A stretch of DNA of 64,000 bases from an uncultured Muribaculaceae bacterium (lineage in GTDB: Bacteria; Bacteroidota; Bacteroidia; Bacteroidales; Muribaculaceae): NCBI GenBank assembly GCA_910579675.1, contig CAJTUF010000005.1, positions 62,001 through 126,000 of the forward strand, written 5' to 3'. Each line of letters begins with the position of its first letter. Position 1 is the first letter of the stretch. The translations under genes were made by a program, and so were the position numbers. Shown here piece by piece: positions 43,404-52,143 of the stretch. The notes below the pieces were generated by a model. It did not search any database. It had not been told where the DNA came from and saw only the letters and a program-made list of their open reading frames with translations.

Positions 43404-44462
43404 CTACTTGTTATTGTCAGGAATCAGCCTATTATTTACTTCCTGATTGAAACTCTTCATCTCATCCTTGATAAGCTGTTTCAACTCGTTTTTCGGGATA
43501 ATTAGTTTGTAATCGGCTACACCTATCGGTTTTGTGAATCCGTCCAATGCCAACTCAACCTCAACATTGTCTTTCTCCGCGCAGAGAATAATGCCTATCG
43601 ACGGATTCTCATCTTCCCGTTTTTCAAGTTTGTCGAGCAGCGAGAGATATAGATTCATTTTACCCACATATTCAGCCTGGAACTCAGATATTTTAAGATC
43701 CACGGCTACCATTGAACGTAATCCTCTATGGAAAAACAACATATCAACCTTATATTCCTTGCCTCTGTAGGTGAGTACATGCTGGTTACCGATGTAAGTG
43801 AAGCCCTGTCCTAATTCCAGAAGAAATTGTTTGATTTTCTCAACGAGCCGCCTTTCCAGTTCCAATTCAAGTATCGGTTCAGTAACGCCAAGGAATCCCA
43901 TGTTGTAGGTGTCCTTAAACACCTCATTGGCATATGCAGCCTGTGCATCCGGCAACGTCAGCCCGAAATTGTTGCTTCCATTGGAAGATGTCTGAGACTT
44001 GTGCATCTCCAATTTGATAGCATTTACCATTAAATCTCGTCCCCAGCCTTTCGCTATGGTCTGTTGCGAATAATAAAGAATCGCCTCGTCATCATCGCCA
44101 AGCATGGATATTAACTTGTTGATGTTCCACCACGGCAAAACTGCGACAGCCTGTCGCAGTTTTGAATCTGAAATATGGAACCTTGTGTAGAAACGCTTCA
44201 TGTCCCATAGATTACGCTCTGACATCCCCATATCAGGATACCGTTGTTTCAAATCTATGGAAAGATGTTTTACTACGGCACTGCCATGTTTGTTCTCCAA
44301 TTTGCGCTCATAAAGAAGTTTGCCGATATTCCAATGCATTTCATTGGACAACGCTACGACCTCACGAGCAACTTTTGTTCGAGCCGCTTCAATAACTGCG
44401 ACAGCCTGTTGCAGTATTTCATTATATTCTGATTCGCTTGAAAGCGAGATTATTGTTTCCAT
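43404..44462 (-). CDS. DUF1016/YhcG-type PD-(D/E)XK nuclease-domain protein
   Basis: 352 residues from ATG 44462 (METIISLSSE). The N-terminal winged-helix DUF1016_N domain has WNIGKLLYERKLENKHG, LKQRYPDMGMSERNLWDMKRFY and LPWWNINKLISML; the C-terminal PDDEXK nuclease-like domain has FTYIGNQHVLTYRGKEYKVDMLFFHRGLRSMVAVDLKI with the D-x(n)-D-x-K metal site. Members occur widely in accessory DNA of gut bacteria, with a suspected role in DNA processing or defence. Base composition is visibly AT-richer than its neighbours and it stands alone, which suggests acquisition. Two copies of a palindromic element are read in frame as QQAVAVI and RQAVAVL. Confidence 0.85.
   Translation of the reverse strand: METIISLSSESEYNEILQQAVAVIEAARTKVAREVVALSNEMHWNIGKLLYERKLENKHGSAVVKHLSIDLKQRYPDMGMSERNLWDMKRFYTRFHISDSKLRQAVAVLPWWNINKLISMLGDDDEAILYYSQQTIAKGWGRDLMVNAIKLEMHKSQTSSNGSNNFGLTLPDAQAAYANEVFKDTYNMGFLGVTEPILELELERRLVEKIKQFLLELGQGFTYIGNQHVLTYRGKEYKVDMLFFHRGLRSMVAVDLKISEFQAEYVGKMNLYLSLLDKLEKREDENPSIGIILCAEKDNVEVELALDGFTKPIGVADYKLIIPKNELKQLIKDEMKSFNQEVNNRLIPDNNK
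44137..44163. repeat. Palindromic repeat, copy B (in frame inside the DUF1016 gene)
   Basis: Perfect 11-bp arms AAAACTGCGAC (44137-44147) and GTCGCAGTTTT (44153-44163) around AGCCT. On the coding strand it is read L-R-Q-A-V-A-V-L, just before the conserved LPWW. Confidence 0.85.
44394..44415. repeat. Palindromic repeat, copy C (near the start of the DUF1016 gene)
   Basis: Arms AACTGCGAC (44394-44402) and GTTGCAGT (44408-44415) around AGCCT; one G-U wobble. Read on the coding strand as L-Q-Q-A-V-A-V-I, residues about 17-24. Confidence 0.8.
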
Positions 44463-44655
44463 ATGCAAAATTAGCAAATTATTCTGATTCTCAGAAATTA
44501 ATATCCGTCAATCAAGGAGGCTGACCAATCCACTCTTCTGTATTTATTGACAAGAACCTTTGCCCGACTATCCAGCCGCACACAAAATAATCGCGCCTTC
44601 CTATCCGGTTTACGTTAAAGAGTATGAACATTAGGCAAATGTGGCAGATTTGATG

Positions 44656-44663
44656 TAATTTTG
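44656..44663 (+). promoter_or_regulatory. Candidate -7 box of the GH95-ispC genes
   Basis: TAATTTTG matches the -7 consensus 65 nt upstream of the GH95 start. A TTAG 21 nt before it is a poor -33 match. Nothing else recognisable lies in 44478-44727. Confidence 0.4.
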
Positions 44664-44727
44664 CAATTTGGAGGGATAGGCGTGGGATTATCCCGCACGC
44701 CCCTCACAATATCTATCATATCACCAC

Positions 44728-47157
44728 ATGGCCAAGACCTTATTCTCATTCACCTTCATAGCTGCATTGACGCTCTGCTCGGGAGCGTGTGTGCACCAAC
44801 ACCCTGCATCAGCACCTGTCAATCCCAATCTCAGGATTAGCTTCGACCGACCGGCTGAGTTTTTTGAAGAATCGTTTGTGCTGGGCAACGGCACTCAAGG
44901 TGCGATAGTCTACGGTCGCCCCGACAAGGAGCGCATCTCGCTCAACGACATCACCTTCTGGACCGGTGAGCCCGACACTGCCGTCTATTCGCCGGGCGCG
45001 TCGGCTTCGATAGCTCCCATACGCGAGGCGCTTGCAGCCGGCGATTTCCGCAAGGCCAATGAACTGCAGCGCGATGTGCAGGGCCACTACTCGCAAAACT
45101 ATCAGCCGGTGGGCAATCTGTGGATTGACTTTGCCGACAAAAGTGAGCCCGGATCCTACTCACGGTCGCTCGACCTCAATTCGGCCAAGGCACGTGTGGA
45201 ATACACCCGCGGCGGCAACGCCATAGCAACGGAATATCTCGCGTCGGCCCCCGACAGTCTTATAGCCGTGAAGATCACTTCGGGCGATCCCATATCGTTT
45301 ACCCTGACATTTGACTCTCCGGTGCCAAACGTCACCTCGGTTTCAGCCGGCAACATGATCACCGCCGATGGACGCGCCGCCTATCATTCGCGCCCGGTAT
45401 ATCACGCCCCTGATGCGCTCTATGATCCCGACCGTGGCATAGCATTCCGCACCCTCGTGGCCGTTGATCCGGCATCGGGATCAGTCGAAGCCCTTCCCGA
45501 CGGCTCTCTCTCTGTGACCGGCACCACCGACGCCACCATCTATATCACCACCGCCACCAGCTTTGCCGGAGCGCGGATCAATCCGGCTGCCGGCACTGTC
45601 GACTACCGTGGCAAAGCGGCCCGCATCATCGACCGCGCCCTCAAGGATGATTATGCCGACATAGCGGCGCGCCATGTGGCCGACTACTCTGAACTCTTCT
45701 CGCGCGTGGATCTCGACCTTGGCCAGAGCCCCGACTCACTCAATGCCATGCCCACCGACCGCCGACTCCTCCACTATTTCGACACAAACGCCGCCGATCC
45801 CGACCTTGAGGAGCTCTACTTCCAGTTTGGCCGTTATCTGCTCATCAGCTGCTCCCGCACCATGGGCGTGCCCGCCAATCTCCAGGGCCTCTGGAACGAA
45901 ACCATGCTTCCACCGTGGAGCTCCAACTACACCACCAACATCAATCTTGAGGAAAACTACTGGCCCGCCGAAGTAACTAATCTCAGCGAGCTCCATATGC
46001 CCCTGCTCTCATTTGTCAAGCAGCTCCCCGCCACCGGCACCACCACTGCCCGGGAATATTATGGAGTGGACCGCGGATGGTGTATGGCACATAACTCCGA
46101 CATCTGGGCCATGACCAACCCGGTGGGCGAGCATGAAGGCAACCCCTGCTGGGCCAACTGGAACATGGGTGGCGCATGGGTGGCATCCCATATCTGGGAG
46201 CACTATCTCTTCACCCGCGACCGCGACTTCCTCAAAGAGTATTACCCCACCCTGAAAGGCGCAGCCGAGTTCTGCCTCGGATGGCTCACCGAAGGGCCCG
46301 ACGGTTATCTCATCACCTCTCCCGCCACTTCGCCCGAAAACCTCTTCCGCGATCCCGACGGCAATGCCGTGGCAACCAGTCAGGGCAACTTTGCCGACAT
46401 GGCCATGATACGCCAGTGCCTTGCCGACACACGCGACGCCGCCATGACCCTCGACACCGACCGCGCCCTTGTGGCCGAAATCGACAGTGTGATCCCTCGC
46501 CTTCAGCCCTACAAGACCGGCGCCGCCGGACAGCTTCAGGAATGGATCACCGACTTTGAGGAGGTGGAGCCCACCCACCGCCACCAGTCGCATCTCTACG
46601 GCCTGTTCCCCGGACGCCACATCAATCCCGCCGACAATCCCGATCTCGCCCGCGCCATAGCCCGCTCGCTGGAGATCAAGGGCGACAACACCACCGGATG
46701 GAGCACCGGATGGCGCGTCAACCTCCTCGCCCGGCTGCTCGATGCCGACAAGGCATATGCCATGTACCGCCGTCTGCTCAAATATGTAAGCCCCGACAAT
46801 TACACTGGACCCGACCGCAGGAGCGGCGGTGGCACCTATCCCAACCTCCTCGATGCCCACTCACCCTTCCAGATCGACGGCAATTTCGGAGGCACAGCCG
46901 GAGTGGCCGAGATGCTTATCCAGTCGACCCCAGAATCCATCACACTCCTGCCCGCTCTCCCCGCCCAGTGGGCCAACGGAAGCGTCAAGGGCCTCAAGGC
47001 CCGAGGCGGATTCACCGCCTCATTTGAGTGGCGCGACGGCAATGTGACCGACCTCACCCTCACCGCGCCCGAAGGCGGCTCGACCACTCTCGTGGTAAAT
47101 GGCAACTCCATTCCCGTAGAGCTCGGCAAGGGAGAAGCAACTCATCTGACTTTCTGA
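44728..47157 (+). CDS. GH95 family alpha-L-fucosidase (alpha-1,2 type)
   Basis: 809 residues with an N-terminal signal; SGAC at residues 18-21 may act as a lipobox, so it could be a lipoprotein. Domain order is N-terminal beta sandwich (FVLGNGTQGAIVYG, NDITFWTGEP, NYQPVGNLWIDF), (alpha/alpha)6 barrel and C-terminal beta domain. By comparison with the Bifidobacterium AfcA enzyme the catalytic residues are in place: Asn404 and Asn406 in TTNINLEENYWPAE, Glu537 in SPEN, Asp717 in FQIDGNFGG; HRHQSHLYGLFPG is also typical. It removes terminal alpha-1,2-fucose by inversion, as on mucin O-glycans or milk oligosaccharides. It is only 2 nt upstream of ispC. Confidence 0.93.
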   Translation: MAKTLFSFTFIAALTLCSGACVHQHPASAPVNPNLRISFDRPAEFFEESFVLGNGTQGAIVYGRPDKERISLNDITFWTGEPDTAVYSPGASASIAPIREALAAGDFRKANELQRDVQGHYSQNYQPVGNLWIDFADKSEPGSYSRSLDLNSAKARVEYTRGGNAIATEYLASAPDSLIAVKITSGDPISFTLTFDSPVPNVTSVSAGNMITADGRAAYHSRPVYHAPDALYDPDRGIAFRTLVAVDPASGSVEALPDGSLSVTGTTDATIYITTATSFAGARINPAAGTVDYRGKAARIIDRALKDDYADIAARHVADYSELFSRVDLDLGQSPDSLNAMPTDRRLLHYFDTNAADPDLEELYFQFGRYLLISCSRTMGVPANLQGLWNETMLPPWSSNYTTNINLEENYWPAEVTNLSELHMPLLSFVKQLPATGTTTAREYYGVDRGWCMAHNSDIWAMTNPVGEHEGNPCWANWNMGGAWVASHIWEHYLFTRDRDFLKEYYPTLKGAAEFCLGWLTEGPDGYLITSPATSPENLFRDPDGNAVATSQGNFADMAMIRQCLADTRDAAMTLDTDRALVAEIDSVIPRLQPYKTGAAGQLQEWITDFEEVEPTHRHQSHLYGLFPGRHINPADNPDLARAIARSLEIKGDNTTGWSTGWRVNLLARLLDADKAYAMYRRLLKYVSPDNYTGPDRRSGGGTYPNLLDAHSPFQIDGNFGGTAGVAEMLIQSTPESITLLPALPAQWANGSVKGLKARGGFTASFEWRDGNVTDLTLTAPEGGSTTLVVNGNSIPVELGKGEATHLTF

Positions 47158-47159
47158 TT

Positions 47160-48335
47160 ATGAAAAATATCGCCATTCTGGGTTCGACCGGATCAATAGG
47201 CACCCAGACCATCGACATAATACTCGCACACCCCGACGAATTCCGCGCCACGGTGCTCACCGCAGGGAGCAACGTCGACCTGCTGGTCGATCAGGCCCGC
47301 CAGCTCCGTCCGTCACTTGCCGTGATAGCCGATCAGTCGCTCTACGGACGCCTGAAGGAACTTCTCGCGCCTCTCGGCATCGACTGTGCTGCCGGACCGG
47401 AGGCAATAGCCGATGCCATGGCGCGCCCTGACGTCGACATTGTGGTCACAGCAACCGTTGGTTATTCCGGACTCGTGCCCACCCTACGCGCCATTGAGGC
47501 CGGAAAAGATATAGCTCTCGCAAACAAAGAAACCCTCGTGGCGGCCGGCCAACTCGTCACCGATCGCCTCTCGGCCTCACCATCGCGCATCATCCCGGTC
47601 GACTCCGAGCACTCGGCCATCTACCAATGTCTCCGCGGCGAGCGTGATGCCGAAGTGGAGCGCCTCATCATCACCGCCTCGGGTGGCCCGTTCCGCAATC
47701 TACCGGCCCGGGAGTTGGCTACCGTGACCGCCGCCGACGCCCTGCGCCACCCCAACTGGATCATGGGAGCGAAAATCACCATCGACTCCGCCACCATGAT
47801 CAACAAAGCCTTCGAGATCATCGAGGCCCGATGGCTCTTCGGAATCGGAGCCGAACGCATCACTCCCATCGTCCATCCCCAATCGATAGTCCACTCGATG
47901 GTGGAGTTTACCGACGGAGCGATAAAAGCGCAGCTCGGCGCCCCCGACATGCACCTGCCCATAGCCTATGCCCTGTCAGGCACTGCCCGCTCCCACCAGT
48001 CGCGACGCCTGAGCTTTGCCGACATGGCCCGACTCGACTTCATCGAGCCCGACTACGACCGCTTCCCCTGCCTCGGCCTCGCCTACAGAGCGCTCGCCGA
48101 AGGGGGCACCACCGCCTGCGCCGTCAATGCAGCCAACGAAGTGGCCAACGAGGCCTTCCGCCAAAGCCGCATCGCCTTCACCGACATATACCGTATCATC
48201 GACCACACTCTCGACCGGATGGACAACATTGCAGCGCCATCGCTCGACGATTACATGGAGGTCAACCGCCGCGCACGAGCCATAGCTGCCCAAGCCGTCG
48301 GGAGCCACACCGCAGCCCACTGCCTTGCCGACTGA
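47160..48335 (+). CDS. dxr: 1-deoxy-D-xylulose 5-phosphate reductoisomerase
   Basis: 391 residues from ATG 47160, 2 nt after the GH95 stop; the frame extends upstream into the fucosidase but this ATG starts the conserved MKNIAILGSTGSIGTQTIDII. First committed step of the MEP isoprenoid route. Motifs: NADPH site GSTGSIG, ALANKETLVAAG, PVDSEHSAIYQCL with metal-binding residues, TASGGPFR, HPNWIMGAKITIDSATMINK. It is followed by rseP, a pairing seen in many bacteria. Confidence 0.97.
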   Translation: MKNIAILGSTGSIGTQTIDIILAHPDEFRATVLTAGSNVDLLVDQARQLRPSLAVIADQSLYGRLKELLAPLGIDCAAGPEAIADAMARPDVDIVVTATVGYSGLVPTLRAIEAGKDIALANKETLVAAGQLVTDRLSASPSRIIPVDSEHSAIYQCLRGERDAEVERLIITASGGPFRNLPARELATVTAADALRHPNWIMGAKITIDSATMINKAFEIIEARWLFGIGAERITPIVHPQSIVHSMVEFTDGAIKAQLGAPDMHLPIAYALSGTARSHQSRRLSFADMARLDFIEPDYDRFPCLGLAYRALAEGGTTACAVNAANEVANEAFRQSRIAFTDIYRIIDHTLDRMDNIAAPSLDDYMEVNRRARAIAAQAVGSHTAAHCLAD

Positions 48336-48383
48336 TCGCCCATTTCAACCATCATTCATAACCACCCCTAAACCTCCCCGCAA

Positions 48384-49817
48384 TTGGAGACTTTTCTTTT
48401 CAAAGCCCTTCAGCTCGTAGCGGCCCTCTCGCTTCTGGTGCTTGTCCATGAGCTTGGCCACTACTTTTTCGCCCGCATATTCAAGATCCGCGTTGAGCGA
48501 TTCTATCTTTTCTTCAACCCCTGGATCTCGCTTCTGCAGTATGATCCCGCCAAGGGGACCCTGCGCTTAATCACCTCCGACAAAGAGGATGGCACACCCC
48601 GTCAACTCGCCACAATCCGCGTGGGACGCGACCTCACCGCATCTGGCAAGCCCATCCCGGCATGGCGCCAGACCATATACGGCCTCGGCTGGCTACCGCT
48701 CGGCGGCTATTGCAAGATAGCCGGTATGATCGACGAGACAACCTCAAAAGATGATCTCTCCGCCGAACCAAACGACTGGGAATTCCGTTCCCGGCCCGCC
48801 TACCAGCGCCTGCTCGTGATGGTGGGGGGTGTGCTTTTCAACTTCATAGCCGCTGTGGTGATCTACATCGGCATGGCTTGGCACTGGGGTGAGAAATACA
48901 TCCCTTTCGACAATGCTTATGAAGGATTTGACTTTGTGCCAGAAGCCATTGATGCCGGATTCCGCACCGCCGACATTCCCCTCTCGGCCGATGGCCGCCG
49001 CCTCGATGCCTCCGATTCAGACTGGATGCTCGCCCTGGCCGAGGCCAAGAGCGTGACAGTGCTCCGCAACCACCGCGACACAGTAGAGATCACTCTCCCC
49101 GACGATTTCATATTCCGCATCAACGAAGCTGGAGCATTTCTTGCCTACCGACTCCCGGCTGTGGTTGCAGCAACCGTGCCCGGCGAGGCAGCTGCCAAGG
49201 CCGGCATGATGACAGGCGACCGCATTGTGGCCGTCGACACCATCGACACTCCATCCTATACTGAACTCGCCCCTGCCCTGCTGACTTATGCCGGCCGCGA
49301 GACCGACATAACCGTGGTACGCGACGGACACGCCATCACCCTCCGCGCCACCCCCTCCGATGGTGGCAAACTCGGATTCCAGCTCACGCCCCTCACCGAT
49401 GTCTACCCCACCGTGTCGAAAAACTACGGCTTCTTAGGGTCGATACCGCGCGGCGTGAGTCTCGGCACCTCCACCCTCGGCAACTATGTCAGCTCGCTCC
49501 GCCACGTTTTTTCAAGCGAGGGAGCCAAAAGCATAGGCGGCTTCGGAGCCATAGGCAATATGTTTCCTGAAAAATGGAGTTGGTATGGCTTCTGGAACAT
49601 CACCGCATTCCTCTCTCTTGCCCTCGCCTTCATGAACATCATCCCGATTCCGGCCCTCGACGGCGGCCACGTACTCTTCCTGCTCTGGGAGATGGTGACC
49701 CGCCGCAAGCCCTCCGAGAAGTTTCTTGAGATGGCCCAGTATGCCGGCATGATGTTTCTGTTCGCTCTCCTGCTCTACGCCAATGGCATGGATCTGTTTC
49801 GAGCATTCCTCAAATAA
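48384..49817 (+). CDS. rseP: RseP-type site-2 intramembrane zinc metalloprotease
   Basis: 477 residues starting with TTG at 48384: a stop (TAA) lies five codons upstream in frame and no ATG or GTG exists before the active site. The first membrane helix holds the zinc motif HELGH (residues 22-26, with Glu23 catalytic); the third metal ligand is in IPALDGGHVLF near the C-terminus. Between them is a PDZ domain (about 255-340: VPGEAAAKAGMMTGDRIVAVD). It cleaves membrane-bound anti-sigma factors or leftover signal peptides in the inner membrane. Four membrane segments are visible. Confidence 0.94.
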   Translation: METFLFKALQLVAALSLLVLVHELGHYFFARIFKIRVERFYLFFNPWISLLQYDPAKGTLRLITSDKEDGTPRQLATIRVGRDLTASGKPIPAWRQTIYGLGWLPLGGYCKIAGMIDETTSKDDLSAEPNDWEFRSRPAYQRLLVMVGGVLFNFIAAVVIYIGMAWHWGEKYIPFDNAYEGFDFVPEAIDAGFRTADIPLSADGRRLDASDSDWMLALAEAKSVTVLRNHRDTVEITLPDDFIFRINEAGAFLAYRLPAVVAATVPGEAAAKAGMMTGDRIVAVDTIDTPSYTELAPALLTYAGRETDITVVRDGHAITLRATPSDGGKLGFQLTPLTDVYPTVSKNYGFLGSIPRGVSLGTSTLGNYVSSLRHVFSSEGAKSIGGFGAIGNMFPEKWSWYGFWNITAFLSLALAFMNIIPIPALDGGHVLFLLWEMVTRRKPSEKFLEMAQYAGMMFLFALLLYANGMDLFRAFLK

Positions 49818-49865
49818 ACAGGCCCACAACTCAGTTAAGTAACCTACTATCCCCACAACTACGAT

Positions 49866-51077
49866 ATGTCAACCGCCATACCAGTACTGACCCTCCGCCG
49901 CGGCAAGGAAGAGAGCCTGCTGCGTTTCCATCCATGGGTGTTTTCGGGGGCGATAGCCACCGACACCTCCGGCCTCGAAGAGGGCGCTACGGTCAAGATC
50001 GCCGCTGCCGACGGCTCCCTCCTCGGCATAGGCCACTACCAGATCGGAAGCATTGCCGTGAGGCTCCTCGCTATGGGACGTGAGGCCGCCTCGTTGGCCG
50101 AAACCGGCTTCGACGAATCTTTTTACATCAACCGGCTTGCCGAGGCTTTCCGTCTCCGCCAGTCGCTCGGACTGATCCGGCCCGACAATAATGCCTACCG
50201 TCTGGTGCATGGCGAGGGCGATTTCCTCCCCGGCCTGATTGTCGACATATATGGCGACACCGCAGTGGTGCAGGCCCACTCCGTCGGTATGCACTACGCC
50301 CGCAACATTATAGCCGACGCTCTCACGTCGCTCCCCGAGCTCGCCATTGCCAATGTTTACTATAAGAGCGAGACCACTCTCCCATTCAAGGCTCAGCTCG
50401 ATCCTGTCAATGACTACATTCTCGGCTCTTACTCGGGCAATGAAGCGCTCGAAAACGGACTCCGGTTTCATATCGACTGGCTCCGTGGACAAAAAACAGG
50501 CTTCTTTGTCGACCAGCGCGACAACCGGTCGCTTCTCGAGCGGTTTGCCCGCGGGCGCAGGGTGCTCAATATGTTCTGCTACACCGGCGGATTTTCGGTA
50601 TATGCCATGCGCGGTGAGGCTAAGAAGGTGGTATCGGTCGATTCATCGGCCAAAGCCATAGCGCTTACCGACGCTAATGTAGGGCTCAACTTCCCCGGCG
50701 ACACACGCCATGAAGCAGTGGCCGTTGATGCCTTCCGCTATCTGGCCGATATGGAGCAGGACGCATTCGACCTCATAATCCTCGATCCCCCGGCCTTTGC
50801 CAAGCACCGTGGAGCCATCCGCAACGCTCTCCGCGGCTACCAGCGCCTCAACGCCGCCGCGATGGAAAAGATTGCTCCCGGAAGCATACTCTTCACTTTC
50901 TCATGCTCGCAAGCCATCACGCGCGAGCAGTTCCGCCTTGCTGTGTTCTCGGCAGCAGCCCAGACCGGACGCCGCGTGCGCATCCTCCATCAGCTCACAC
51001 AGCCCGCCGACCATCCGGTCAACATCTACCATCCCGAAGGCGAATACCTCAAAGGGCTCATACTCTATGTAGAGTGA
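49866..51077 (+). CDS. RlmI-like 23S rRNA (cytosine) methyltransferase
   Basis: 403 residues. N-terminal PUA domain (LTLRRGKEESLLRFHPWVFSGAI, about 1-80), a central RlmI-type domain (RLVHGEGDFLPGLIVDIYGD) and a C-terminal class I methyltransferase: VLNMFCYTGGFSVYAM binds S-adenosylmethionine and LDPPAFAKH is motif IV; FTFSCSQAI follows. In Escherichia coli RlmI makes m5C1962 of 23S rRNA; the same target is likely. It is 48 nt after rseP. Confidence 0.9.
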   Translation: MSTAIPVLTLRRGKEESLLRFHPWVFSGAIATDTSGLEEGATVKIAAADGSLLGIGHYQIGSIAVRLLAMGREAASLAETGFDESFYINRLAEAFRLRQSLGLIRPDNNAYRLVHGEGDFLPGLIVDIYGDTAVVQAHSVGMHYARNIIADALTSLPELAIANVYYKSETTLPFKAQLDPVNDYILGSYSGNEALENGLRFHIDWLRGQKTGFFVDQRDNRSLLERFARGRRVLNMFCYTGGFSVYAMRGEAKKVVSVDSSAKAIALTDANVGLNFPGDTRHEAVAVDAFRYLADMEQDAFDLIILDPPAFAKHRGAIRNALRGYQRLNAAAMEKIAPGSILFTFSCSQAITREQFRLAVFSAAAQTGRRVRILHQLTQPADHPVNIYHPEGEYLKGLILYVE

Positions 51078-51104
51078 CAGCGCTCCCTGACCGATCATAA
51101 AAGG

Positions 51105-51145
51105 CTATCGCCCGGAATCAGCGTCAACGCGGTTCCGGGCGATAG
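51105..51145. terminator. Hairpin between convergent rlmI-like and pdxB genes
   Basis: CTATCGCCCGGAA (51105-51117) and its exact complement (51133-51145) form a 13-bp stem. The loop holds the pdxB stop and the right arm lies in the last pdxB codons. On the minus strand it is followed by GCCTTTTATG, a short U-run. Confidence 0.75.
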
Positions 51146-52143
51146 TTGTAATGGTTGCGGAGATATTCAAATCTATCAGGCTTATCTCGCAGGGCTGCCG
51201 TATCGGCCACCGGAGAATACGACCGGGCTATCGAGGCGGCATCGGGCGATTGAGCCACGCTCAGATCCATCCCCCTGCACTCTCCTGCCGCCGGGAGATT
51301 GAAATGTGAGGTAAACGCGTCGAGCGCCATCTGGGTGGCCCTCATCTTCCCTTCGAGCGAATAGCCTGCGATATGGGGTGTGGCAACCGACGCAAGTTCA
51401 AGCAGCTCGCGCGAGATAGCGGGCTCCCCCTCCCAGCAGTCGATCACCGGGCGCTTGATGATTCCCTCTTTCACTGCCTCGATAATAGCGGCGGTGTCGG
51501 CCACAGCTCCCCGCGCCGCATTGATCAGCAGGGGACGGCGCTCACACTGACTGAGAAACCGCGAGCCAAGGATATGAAAAGTGGCATCCGGTCCGTCGTG
51601 GGTCAGAGGGGTGTGGAAAGTAATGACATCTGCCTCCCGGGCAATATAATCGAGAGAGCAGAAACCCTCGCCGCCCTCGGCGCGTGCGCGTGGCGGATCG
51701 CAGATCAGCACCCTCATGCCGAGGCCGCGGGCCCATTGCTCTACAATCTTACCCACATGGCCTGCACCAACAATGCCAAGAGTGGTGGATGGTCCGGCCT
51801 CATAGCCCTGCTCCATCAGCGCAGCTATCACATACTGGGCCACGCCCGGTGCATTACACCCCGGAGCATTGGCAACAGCGATGCCACGCTCCCGGCACCA
51901 CTCCATGTCGATATGGTCGGTGCCTATGGTGGCTGTGGCCACGAAGCTCACCTTCGATCCGGCAAGGAGGGCTGAATCAATGCGGGTACGGGTACGGACA
52001 ATCAGAGCATCAGCCCCTGCAACAGCCTTGGGAGTGAAACACTCGGGATCGAGACGTGTCACCTCGGCTATACCGTCGAGGCGGTCGTCGACAAAGGGGA
52101 TCCGGCTCTCTATTATGACATTAACACGTTTATTATTTTCCAT
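51124..52143 (-). CDS. pdxB: 4-phosphoerythronate dehydrogenase
   Basis: 339 residues, slightly shorter than Escherichia coli PdxB (378). D-isomer 2-hydroxyacid dehydrogenase fold: NVIIESRIPFVDDRLDGIAEV at the start, catalytic-domain ATATIGTDHID and NAPGCNAPGVAQYV, nucleotide-binding LGIVGAGHVGKIVEQWA, and the INAARGA and ATPHIAGYSLEGK motifs with the catalytic His. It oxidises 4-phosphoerythronate in the DXP-independent pyridoxal phosphate route. The start overlaps the preceding gene by 31 bases. Confidence 0.93.
   Translation of the reverse strand: MENNKRVNVIIESRIPFVDDRLDGIAEVTRLDPECFTPKAVAGADALIVRTRTRIDSALLAGSKVSFVATATIGTDHIDMEWCRERGIAVANAPGCNAPGVAQYVIAALMEQGYEAGPSTTLGIVGAGHVGKIVEQWARGLGMRVLICDPPRARAEGGEGFCSLDYIAREADVITFHTPLTHDGPDATFHILGSRFLSQCERRPLLINAARGAVADTAAIIEAVKEGIIKRPVIDCWEGEPAISRELLELASVATPHIAGYSLEGKMRATQMALDAFTSHFNLPAAGECRGMDLSVAQSPDAASIARSYSPVADTAALRDKPDRFEYLRNHYNYRPEPR

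Noticed and set aside
43370..44415. CRISPR-like array from the three palindromes
   Set aside because: Spacing is irregular (hundreds of bases), two copies are within a coding frame and no cas gene is nearby.
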